Positions 47,701 through 59,700 of a DNA stretch of 64,000 nucleotides are shown here, one piece after another. The notes beneath the pieces were generated by a model, which searched no databases, was not told the origin of the DNA, and saw nothing but the letters and a program-made list of their open reading frames with translations. Positions within the stretch are counted from its first letter, which is position 1. Each line of letters starts with the position of its first letter. This stretch comes from Dipylidium caninum. Lineage: Eukaryota; Platyhelminthes; Cestoda; Cyclophyllidea; Dipylidiidae. The DNA lies in NCBI GenBank assembly GCA_017562135.1, contig QEYB01001162.1, positions 62,001-126,000 on the forward strand. Direction: 5' to 3'. The position numbers were made by a program, and so were the translations under genes.

Positions 47701-50700
47701 TGGAGATGTTAAGGATTTCGCGAGAATCCAGCTACAAGAATTTTCCGGTTGATTTGCCTCATTTTCGCCGAAATTACTAGTGTGTGCCTGGAAATTTCTC
47801 CTTCTCCCGGATCCCATGACCTCGGAATGGTTTTTTTGCCTTTCGGCAAATTTTCCCGATCCTATCAAATCCTGTTTATGCTTTTTTAATCCTGATTTAA
47901 AATTCACTTCGCAGAATCGCCCTTCGCTTCCACACATTTGATGCACAACTTGGAAACACACTCTTCCGTTAAAGCGGTGATTAACTTAGTTTCGCCATGA
48001 TCCAAAAAACTGTCGCCAAATCTGCTATTGTTTCCGAAATCGGGTAAATGAAGGCAATTAATTACAGCTAAAATAGGCTTCCCTCCGAGTCTCCGCACTC
48101 CCTCCTTTGTTCTCAGCCTCTTTCCGCCTTATTAATTTGGCCGCCTCTGTCTAATTAACTGCAGACAAAGTGGCGATCTCGAGAGAACTCGACTTGGAGC
48201 CCCTCCTTCTGGCCGTAGCCCCAGAACTCTTCCACACTGACTCTATTCCCCTCTGATTTCACCCTATTCTCATCGGCAAATTGATCTGTGTTAAGCGTTT
48301 TTTAATAAAGCAAGTTTTTGGGACGGATTGTTCCCGCGCGTGCGAAACTCCTCCTCACGGTTAGAGCTGAACTTTTTTCTAAGTTTAACTCCTCCAAAGA
48401 ACGCGGATATCTGCTTTTTTAAGTCCAACTCCCTTTTGTTGATGTGGTTCATGCTTGCGAATCCAAATAATTGTGATTAGCTGACACTTCCTGTGGAAAG
48501 TTGAACTGAGGCGACTCGACCTTGGACAATTTGCGCACCATTGAAAGTATTTGGTGAGGCTGCGAGTGATTTCATACCTGCTCTCACATTTCCTCTTTTT
48601 CAAAGTTTATCTTTGCGCGCCTCGGCCCCAGTTGGCCGTGGAGCCTGGATGGCGAAAATGGCATTTCTGTACACTCGCAGAGGTCTAACAGACCCGATGC
48701 TGCTTCGGAGTGCGACAAGGCGCGTGTTATGAGGGCGATTCTTCAGCTTAGCGCCTCCACTACCCGCTCTCGCCTGCCATTTTGTGATTCCAAGTCGCCT
48801 TCAGGCACCTTAGGATGGCGTTCTGCCTCATTTCCGCGAGTTCATGATGCCTCAACTGAAGGCGGCTTAGCTCTTGCGCTCCTTTCTATGCCGCCCTTTT
48901 AACTTCTGTCGGTGTGTCTTCACTGAAACTAGTAATTTACCGTTAAGAAGTGAGCTGATGATCACTCCTGCTAGCAACGGAACATTTCACTACGACAAAA
49001 CACACTGGTTAATTACAAAGCCGCCGGTACAATCACTGCCCATCTTCTGTCCCCAAATTATCTCTATCCCCCATCATTATCCTCACCTCCCCCTTCTCCT
49101 CTTCTTCCCCTCTATGGCGTTACAAGACGTTAAAAGCCCCTGCTGTTTGAAGTGAAAAAGCGGGCGCAGACCAGTCAAACGCGGTGGCCGTTGGAGGAGT
49201 GGGAAAGCAGATGTCCGAGAGACCTCCTATACGCCGACTTCTTTATGGCACTCGAGTTTCTCCTGGATATTCTCGAGTACTCTGGACGGCAGTTTAAATT
49301 ATCCACACTGCTGACCGATTCCCTAAATCACAAAACCACGAAACCTCGTAATGGTCGGGACGTCGTCGAACGTTGGGTGCAGTGGCGATGTGACAAATAC
49401 TTTGTACTTGGCGAATTTTATTGCTTCCACACGGAATGCTTTTAATGGGATGGAATGAGCACTTCTAAGGCGGTTTACACTACCGGTCTCTGCGTTATCC
49501 CTCCCTCCCTCCCTCCTTCCTTCCCCATCCCAACTCCGCTGTTTCGCCTCACCCTCGTCACTTGTTTGATGCCGTGACAAAAACAGCCATTTCGCCGCCC
49601 TTTGCGGACTTTCAAATCCCCGTCTTGTTGCCTCGCCTCGTAATTATCTTTCGCCTGCTCTGGAGCAGCGGTTTCATTAGCGTTTTATTCTATCTTGTCG
49701 ACAAAAGGGAGTAACGGGGCGGTTTGAGGGACACTCGGGCCGAGAAAAGTGGACATGAAACACAAAGGAAAGCATTTTTTCACTTGTGAAGATAAAGGAA
49801 GGCTTGGCGCTTGGTGCAGTTGCTACTCCTTCGCTTTCCGTCCTCAAAGACGCCGTCTTAACAGCGATTATGAGCGAGTAACACGCATTTCTCCCCATCC
49901 TCCCCGCCACCTCTACCGGAACCGGTCTGCTGACCAGACAATTCCAAAAGAGACTAAACAGTACGCGGCCGCGAGTATTCTGTCCGCGGGCTCAAGGGTA
50001 AACTACGCCCACAGGGGAGCTGATTGATAGCACATGGCCAACTCGTCTAACTTTCTCTTCGCCCACCGAAACGCTTTCCACATGGGGGGAGGAGGAAGGT
50101 TGGCTGAGTATGGCGCTGAACTCTTAAATAGAATTTCATCTGTAAACACCTTCTTAAATAGCCCTGCTCTCAACACCACTGTGTTTACTCAGGGGGAGGG
50201 AAGGAAGGGGAGAGGCGAAGAGGACGCAATTATTCCTATCATGTGACCCTTCCTCCACTGGTCGTGTGTACACTCTTGGCGTAATTTTCCGTCAGGGGGA
50301 GGAGCGTCACCCCGAAAGAAAATCAGCACACTTCGGACGAAGGGCCAGCGGTTTGGTGGGTCAACCTCGGGTGGGTGTGGGTATTTGGGTCGGGCCGTTC
50401 AAAACTACGCACCTGTGACTCCCCTCTCTCCACCCTCCTCCCCCCAAATCATCTCGAACCGGGTGTCCAATTGCCTCCAAAAGCCATTGGACACTCGGAC
50501 AATTGTCCTTCTGCTCTGCCTCTCATGTAACACGCCCCAGCGACAGCTGAAGGCCCTATTGGGTGGTAGATTTGTGTCCTGATTGGACCTGGCATAGGTG
50601 TGGATTTATTATTACTAATTAACGCTCAACCACCATGTTGGCTGTGAATGCGCCGTGGCAAGTTTTCCCCACCCATCTTTTTTGGGGGAGGAGGAGGGTA

Positions 50701-53700
50701 TTTTTCTGCCGTAAGACGAGGCGAACCCTGTGAGTCCTACGATCTGCTCCTCCTCCTCCTCATGGCCACGTAAGGCTGGACCATTTGGGGCCGTACGTCT
50801 GCCAAATTGGACTTGACACTTCGGATACGAAGGACCCTGCAATTTTAATGGGAGGTGATTTTTTTGGTCGACTGGGAATCACTGATTTTTCATCGACGTA
50901 ACTTTTTTTTATCTAATAACCGGAGCGATGAACACTCTTCTTGGTTTTTCCTATCAGAGAGGAGAAAACTCTCTTCTCCTGGGCGTGTTTATCCTGCAAC
51001 ACGGAATTATCCAGGGTTTTTTTTTTTAAAAAAAGACACTCAAGTAGAAATGTGTTGCAGGCCGGGCAACGCCTATTTTCCCCTGTTTCCTTTTTTTTCC
51101 CACTATGAGGATGCTCTCTCTCGCTTCCCGACGCCTCTAATTTTATCATGAGGCGACATTTTACATTCGAAATAGTGTTATTCCTCTCCCATTTTGCGTG
51201 GTATTTAAAAAAACTTGCCGCGCAGGGTCTGTCGCGCAGTTCGTCCCTTTCCTCCGCGTCCAATCGCAGTATTCTACGTCGGGGTTTGGCCCACTCGAGT
51301 GGAGCATTCGCACTGGCAACTGGGGAGGATCAACTTTTGACAAAGTCACCGGCCTCCTGCCTCGTCGACAGATAATCTGGCGCTGGCTTGAGACACTCAC
51401 TGGGGAGCCGGTTGTTTTTCCCTAGTCAGGAGGTCGTCTCCTGATGGCGAATCTGGTGACTCCAATTGGCGGAGACGAGTGAATTTAAATGCGAGTCTCA
51501 GAAGAAAAGACGCCATCGGTGGGTGTGCCTTCTCCCCGGATGTGATCAAAGCTTTGGTCTACATCTTTCGGCCTTAGGGGCGTCTGATCTGCTTCTTTTA
51601 CGCCTCCAAGCTTGAGAGTGGACAAGGGGGTCACCTCGCTGCCTCCACTGAGGCGATTCTCCTCACGTCCACGAAAAGGTGTCAGGAGGAAGAAGGGTTG
51701 TGTGTAGTCTTTCATGTGCTCTGATTACGTCGGTCGACCGCCTCGGGTGGACGTTCCACTGTCTGCCATCATTTTCTACTCTTGAGTTCCCGCCGACGAA
51801 TTACAGTTTTCCAAGTGGACAGTCTGGAGGGTAGCGTTACAGTCACTCGGTTTTTACAGTCAAAAATTAACACAGAATTTTTCGCACAAGGAGTAGGAAG
51901 ACCTGCCGCTCTCCTCGAGGACTTTATGGCCTGACGTTGGTGTGTGTATTTTTCACTTCACACTGTCGGTCTGCCCACGTCGTGCATTTGTGCGGACTGA
52001 CTCGCTAGTGTCTCGCCTAGCTGAACGCAAAATGCCATCTGGTAGATTCGAATCTAGCGTGAAGGCGGCGAGGGGCACATGTGAATGTTATAAACAATTT
52101 CTTCCCTCTCTCTTTCTCTTCACCTTGCCTTCTTCCGATGACCAAATTGTGGCCGAATTTGGACGTCGTGCGGAGGAGCAGATGCTCCACACTCCCGGTT
52201 ATGTCTTAATGTCTTCCTTCCGTCTAGACAAACGGGTGATCCGCACGGAGAGGCAAAGGCGTGCGCCAACTTGAGCACCTGCTTCAAGATGATTGGGAAG
52301 TATCCTGAAGCCGTCCTCTGTGCCAAGCGACAACTCGAGATTTGTCGTCGATTCAACGACAAGGTAGGTGGAATGCTCTCCTCTCCAACCCCCCATCCGC
52401 CCCCTCTCCCCCCATCCAGAGATGGTGCTTCTCCTGGGACGGAGATAATGCTTTTGACAGCAGTTCTGTGCGAAGACGGCGATGGTAGTTATGGTTTTTT
52501 GTCCCGGATTCTAAAAATCTGCTGGGAGTCGATTTCGTCCCGAGTTGAGTCCGCTGTAACGCAGTTGCTATCACCAACTGCGGCAAGACCGGCGGGAGAA
52601 TCCGTGAGGATTTACTCAAACTCCTCATGTAATAGCGAGTTTTTTGGACGGAGGAATGTTAACACAAACCAAATTGTTTTTCATGAATCCAAGATTATTT
52701 TCGTCTGCTAAACAACTCATCGGTTTAATGAGAATTTGTACTGAGGCCGCTTGCCTGCTCACCTCGGTAGGGCTTGCAATAAGTCCGCAACAGACCTCCT
52801 CCTCCTCCTCCTCGTCCTTCTCTCCCCTTCCACCAGACTGAGCGCTCGATTGACCTCAACACTGATAAAACTGTCTACGTTGGATGATTTGAGGACAAAT
52901 TCATCGTCTGTACACGCAACGATACACACCCAGCCGCCCCGATCCCCATCGGGTGGTGGGCGATGTTTAAGGTATCCTCTAAACCGAGCTTCCAGACACG
53001 CTCTGTATTGGCGTGTTTGGAGGGGATAAGCTCACATGTGATTCTTGGGTCATACAAGTCAGGAGAGGCCTTTAAATGTCGGAGGGGGGGGGGGGGGGGA
53101 ATTGGAGGACGAGGGGAATCATGTCACACTTTGATTGGTCTCGGGAAGTCGATGTTGAGGCTGTTACTGACTCCCACCGCCCCCTCATCTTACCGACATG
53201 CCCTAATGAAGACCTGGTGATTTGGCGTCCAACTCGATTCTGTGCGTACCTTTCATTCCCCGAAACCATCCTTACGTGGGCCACAATTTCAGCCACGTCT
53301 TCCGATCGCTGTCGCTTCGACGAACAGTTCACGAAAGACGCACCCGTAACTTTTCTCCCACCACAGTCACTAAGGTCCGAGTGGTCAGTCCTTGGTTAGG
53401 GCAAGTTGGCCTCGCAGGGAGATCCTCTTCCCTCCCCCCCCTCCCCTCCTCCCTTCATTCTCTCTCCACTTTTGGTCGGAAGTTGAGATTTACTCTGAAA
53501 TTTCGCTGATCTGCACGTCCTGGGCAACAGCGGCTTATCAAAAATGGTTATGCTTTTAGGCGGTTTACTCACTTTTGATGTTAATAATTTAATCTTTGCG
53601 GTGAATTTTGGACTTAAACGTGCTGCTCCTTAACATTTTCACCCCCCCTTTCTGCCCATCCACTCCGACCTTTCACCCTGAAACCGCAATGACTTGATGT

Positions 53701-56700
53701 CAATTCATTCCCCTGATGCTTGACCTCGAGCTGTGCCTGCGCCGTCGCAGATGACACTCAGACGCCACAACGGCGGGGCTTTCTGCCTCCGGTTGTCAAG
53801 CCACCAAGATGCTCGGCGCCCTTTTGCGACACGTCTCCACGCCTCCCCACCGACCGCTGTTCAGCGTGGTATTTGTTCCCTCTAGGCGGCGATAGCACGA
53901 GCCTTGTACAACTTGGGCAACGCCTATCACGCCAAGGGACGCCAATTCCTCCAATTCTCCGGCGCTGATCACCTCGGCGAGTTCACCGCCGAGGCTAAAC
54001 AGGATCAGGAGAGGGCGCTCGTCTGCTTCCAGTAAGTCATTGTCCACTATTTTTGAGCATCCCACCAGGCGTTCACCAAAATACCCATTTACTCGTCAGC
54101 TCAATGCCAAGTGGCATTGTTTTTACGGCTTCCATGTGGTTACTTTTATCCCCGGCTGCCTCCTTTTTTCTCCACAATCGCGTCGCGTTGGCTGTATTCT
54201 GACCATACTTTGTTGCCGTGGTTCTCTAACCAATTGACCACTTGGTTTCCCTCTACTTACTCTGCCTCCACTAATGCTTCTCCACTCTCTGCCCACGCAT
54301 TTCCAATCGCTTTCACGTCTGCAGTATAAACATTTTCCCCCATTTCCTAGCCCATTTACCCAACCTCCGTGTTTATACAGTCCTCTCGAGCTGTCTTTAT
54401 CCACTTACCGCTCTCCTGATGCGACACTCTGTCTATGCCTCCCTTTTCCTCATCCACTTGACTCCCCATTCATTGGCTTATCTACTCTCCACGCAACCTT
54501 TTCTCGACTTATTCTCCAAGCACTTGCCTTCTTTCCATTTCATCTTTTGTGCTGTTCAGGAGGAGGGTGGCGGAGTTCTTCCATTCCACGGGCGGATTCT
54601 TCCGTGTAGATAAGAAAATAACCCTTTTTTCGGGCCATCTCCTTTTCAAGTGAGATTAACGCTTGTATTTCCACGGAATCACGTTATTGGCAGGGGTTGG
54701 GGTGTACAACCTACCGGTTGAATGTTCTAGAAACGTTTCTTTGTAAACTTTGATTCCATTTTGTCCGCCCTCTTAGAAGTTGTTGTTCGGAGTCGTTTCT
54801 GAATGCCACATACCGCAAGAAATTGGTTGTGATCCTGTCCATTCTGACAAAGTGAAAGCTGATTGTGCCAATGCTATCATCACAAAGCTGAATTGATGAA
54901 TTTCTAAACCCAAAAATAACTTAATGGTGTAATTATTCCTCAAACTGAGCCATTTGTGTTGCTCAGTTGACTGGCACAAAATTCCGCCCTCCCATAGGGT
55001 CGTGTGGCGAGGGGTCTCATTGGAGAAAAGATGGACGACACACGAGAAAGGTACAGTTTACCAATCTCTTCTCCCTCCGTTTCCGGCCACCTGCTTTTAT
55101 TTATTTATATGTCCGTCTTTTTTCTTCATTTTTTTGGGGGTCGGTGGCCCAACTTCCCATTAAAGGCGGTTAAGGACAACGTCTCAGCAGATTTGGTCTT
55201 CTCCGCTCCCCTTAATCACACTTCTGAGTAACGAAGAGGAAGCAGGTGAGCGTCCGTGGTGAGCGCGGTGTTGTGAGGAGGGGGAACGGTTTAGGAATAG
55301 CGAGGGGGGCAGGGTCGGACGAAAGCGGCCTCTTCAGTTCACTCACGTGGCCGAAAATTCATTTCTATCGGCCCCAGTAGAGGTGGCATGTGACGTTCTC
55401 CGTTCTCTGCGAGGAACCTGCCGATCACTGGGCGGGCCAAAGTGTGGACGCGGAGAAAGGTGCCTTCAATCTCGTTATTCTTGAGACGGCCAAATAGATC
55501 AGCTGCAAAATACTGCGTCTGGAGAGACATTCCACAGTGGCAGTACGGTCGAGGGGCAGGAGATCACAACGTTTCCCCCCACCATCCATCCTCACCACGA
55601 GCCCCTCCACCCACCCACCCACGCACCCACCAGCTCCCCCGCCTCCGCCATCGGGTTGAAGACAAAAAGAGAGTGCGAACCGACGGGAGTCAGTGCAGCT
55701 GCCTCACCGTGTCCGGTGGGGAGGCGTGCGCCGAGTCGCCATGACAAGTGGCACTGATGCGAACAACAACCGTTGCAACTGGTGGTGATGTTGCTGCCCT
55801 TCCGGCTGCTGTCACAGACACTCCTTTTGCCTATCCCCTTTCCCCTCGAGGTCGGTCTGTGCCCGTCAGAAGAGCCCCCAAGACGTGTTCCCACGAGGCA
55901 CTTAGTCGGAGATCGGGTGGACAACAGAAATGACCGCGTGGAGACCACTCCCTTCTTCCCCTTCTCCCCCCCCCCTCCTCCCGAAATAGGGGCGAGGGCT
56001 GTAAGGAGGGGACTTCATCCACGGATTAGACGAAAGCCCCATTGAATGACGTGATTGTCAGACGACGTCGCTTTTGCACGCGAGTCGACAGTGTGGTCGC
56101 ATTGGGCGAGGCTGTCAGTGCAGCGGTGGTGGTGCTGTGGCGCTGGCGCTGGCAGTGACTGTGTCTGTGGCCTCGCCTCGGCTCGCCTCGCCTCGCCTCG
56201 CCTCTCGCGCCAACGGCGACTGCATGGGAAGGGGAGGAGGGGGCGAAGGGCAAGAGAACGAGGGAGCGAGTGAGCGAGGGAAGCGGGGAGGTGGATTTCG
56301 CGGTCGGCTGCGGAATGGGGGCACACGCATGCTTGTCAGCGAGTGTCTTGATGTCTGTGCGTGTTCGTTCCCCACGATGTCTCGTGGCGACATCATCGCC
56401 GCGATGGCCCAGTGAGGGGGCAGAGGGCAGGGGGCAGGGGGAGGCAACTGTGACGCGGGAAGGAGACGAGATGAGATGAGAGCGAGGGTCGAGGGAGGGA
56501 GAACGAAGGAGAGCAGAACACAAATGTCCGATTGTCGCAGCGGCAATGGAGGTGGCTGCTCCAGCCACATTCGGTGACCAGTTAGGCGTGGAAGTGGCAC
56601 ACACGCGCTTCCTCTGCCTGGCCTCCTGTGGCGAGAGGCAACTTGGGACAATAAATCGAGGCTGCGCCGGGAGGGGGGCCGAGAGTTGGGTGGAGGGGAT

Positions 56701-59700
56701 GAGCGTGAGGCGATGGAGCGAAGTTGAAGTCGACGGTGTCGGACGCGCCCATTGGCGTGATGGGCGCATTTCTGCCTGTTTGTACTGCCTTTCTCTTCAA
56801 ATCGCCCACCCTCTCCTTGCCATGCGGCTTCACTTTGCCTCCTCAACTGGGGAAATGTGCCACACGCACAGCCGCGAAGGACCAGTAGTTGGTGGCAGCA
56901 GTCAAGTGACCTGGCCGGAAACCTCCATAAACTTAATTATCCGCGGTTGTGGGGAAACCTCATGGCTGCAATTTCAGCAACGAAGTACATCCCCAATTAA
57001 CTCGTTGCCTACGGAGTGGCAAATAAGACGCAAAGTGGGGCATTCGGGGTGCAGGAGGGAAAACAAAGAGCCTGAGCGGTTAACGTTTGCGCCTTCTATC
57101 CTTCTGTGGCGACCCGATTGTTAAGGTTGGGACAATAACTCGAAACCGAGGGCGTGTGAGCGCCGCTGACGAGCTCATGAGGCACTGCAATTTTCATAAA
57201 GACTCGCTCAACCGGCCACTTTCGGCGCAGAAACGGAATTAAATTATAAAGTTCAATTGAAATGGGTACTTTTGGCTTTGCATTCATGAAAGACCAGACT
57301 GTGGCGAATCCTTCAATCTGGAACGCATTAATCCCTCCGTGTGGCACCCTGTTGGCTCCACTCGTCTCAGGCTCTTGTTTTTGCGTTTACCGCCTTGAGA
57401 AGTGTCCACCTTCCCATTTACTTCGACCTCCTTCCAAGGTGTCTTTTGCACAATTCACTTTATCTCGCCATCATCTGTCACACTGACGACATCAAAGTCC
57501 CTTTTTGCTCCTCCTTGGTCCTGCGGTCCCCGTCACCGGCCATCGCTCACGCTCCTCCCTGACCTCTCGAAAATGCTAATGGAGAAGTACTCGACCCTCG
57601 CGCCTGTAACCTTCCTCGAACCCATTCCACACGGTGCATTCACACTCTCTCCCCATCCGCCGTTCTCCTGTATGCATGTGTCTTTTCACCTTCGTGCGAC
57701 CGCATGACAAACGCCTTTTTTGCCATTCTGTCTACCGGCGGAAAGCGTCGCGCTCTTTCCCCTTCCCCAAACCGTTAACCAGCACACTTCGCGTGAGTGC
57801 ATTCGTTAAGTAGCCAATTTCACGTCGACCGCGTAAATCCTGCTGGAAAGTACAACTCGAAGTCAGGAATTGTTAATGCTTCCCTGATCACCACTTCACA
57901 CTCCCACCGATCAAACAATGGGTGCTAACCGCAAAACAAAGCCAGGCCCTCGAGGGAGCGGGAGGAGGAAGTGGATGCGGAGGTTGAGGCCACACCGGGC
58001 TGCCAGGAAATGTCAAGTCGTGTGTGCCGCCGCCGCCCAACTTGGCCCTGGTTGAAAGGGCGGCAGGCATTCCAGCAGGCGGGAGTTGTGTCCCCTTCCT
58101 CGGCCTCCCAATGCCCCCATTGTGTGCCTCTTCTCTCCCAATGGTTGCACACTTGTGTGTGTGCGTTAGTGTGCATTTATGCTAATCTGGCATTTGGCCT
58201 TGGTTATTACAGTGTGTGTGTGCCCCATTGCCCGCGCCCTCTCCTCTCCTGCCGCCTTGAAACTACAAACGCCAAGTGCGCCGGTGGACCTACCGCTTTT
58301 TCCGGGCGTTCACTCGGTGGCCGGTGGCGGCGGAATGTGTGCTTTTACCTGCTGCAGCAGTTGCTTTCACCTCCGCCCTCTGTCCCTCATCAATCGTCTT
58401 CCCCTGCGCAACCGTTAAGTGTATCCCGGCCGGGGGCTGGGGACGGAGGCGGGAGGATCCTCGACGGCTCCTTCAAACGCACTTCCAGCCTCCTCTCCTT
58501 CTCCTCCTACCTTTTCCCCCTTATCGAAAGTCAGCCTGTCTTCTTCCTCTCCGCCTTGCCCTAACGACGCCACTTCCACAGCATCAGGTTGACTGCCCAG
58601 GTGGGGCGCAGGCGGCACACGAGAATATCGCGGTTTGCCTCCGAAAACGGGGCGGCGGGGGAGGAGAGGTAAAAATTAACTTGCAATTGACAACTTTTCA
58701 CAATCAACAAAAATTCCATTCTGGGGCGGAACTAACCAAACCGCTATTTGCCTCACCTTCAAACCGAGAGTATTCCACATCGTTGTGAAAGCCTTTCTCC
58801 CCCTCACCCCCCCCCTTTTCGCCGTGTTTGTCTTTTCATACGAGTGACCTTCAGGGCTTTTTTGATGTTCGATGTACTTTCATTCCCTTTCACAGGAGTG
58901 CAAGGCGGTGTTGTGTTGAGATAGCAAAAAGAAGGGTGTCCCTGCGATTGTGAGGCCGATAGCAGGTTCCTTTTTTTTCTTTCATAAAAGTACTCTTAAC
59001 CATTTCCTTCTTTCACAAATTCCTTCCAGGGAGAACTTGGCGCTCGTATGCGAGCTCGGCGATAGGCCTGCGGAAGGTCGTGCCTATGGCAACCTTGGCA
59101 ATACCCACTACCTTCTGGGCAACTTTCGAGAGGCCGTTGACTTCCACAAGAAGGTACGCCGACTCTGCCTCCCTCTTCTCCTCTTTACCTTTGAACTGGG
59201 AACTTCGGAGGTGTTTTTTCGTCGGGCACGGAAGCCTCTAAATTGTGGACACAAGTGCAGGCTAACAAAGGAAATTGGGACGATGTTTGTTGCCTGTCGT
59301 AACATCGACTGCCTCTTCCTTTCAGCGTCTACAAATAGCCAAGGAGTTCGGTGACCTTCGAGCTCAGCGACGCGCCTACAGCAACCTCGGCAATGCGTAC
59401 ATCTTCCTCGCCGACTTCGGCGCGGCGGCTCGGAGTTACAAGTGCGCCACTTACTACCACTTACCTGACCACTTTGCCCCCTGCTTGCCGAGCTCTTTTG
59501 GCCACGGTGGTCTCTTTTTTTTTGTTGCCTCCTCTTCAGACACGCCCTGGGCATCGCACGTCAACTGGGCGATGAGACTTTGCAGGCCCAGGCCTGTTTC
59601 AGTCTGGGGCACAGTTGCACCCTGCTGCGCGACTACTCGGCCGCTGTGGTGTACTACCTGCGACATCTGAACACGGCTTGGGAGACCGGGGATCGAGTGG

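Larger units (their letters stand above)
44702..52227 (+). other. GPSM2 intron 1, contains the IR2 left arm
   Basis: A 7.5 kb intron holding the left arm of the second inverted repeat (45923-47457), a (CTCC)n run near 49497-49520 and otherwise unremarkable AT-moderate DNA. I saw no exon in the phase needed between exons 1 and 2. Confidence 0.75.

Noticed and set aside
45923..57088. IR2 arms as a DNA transposon with terminal inverted repeats
   Set aside because: The arms enclose 8 kb with host exons, show no transposase, and the ends of each arm show no target-site duplication or TIR.
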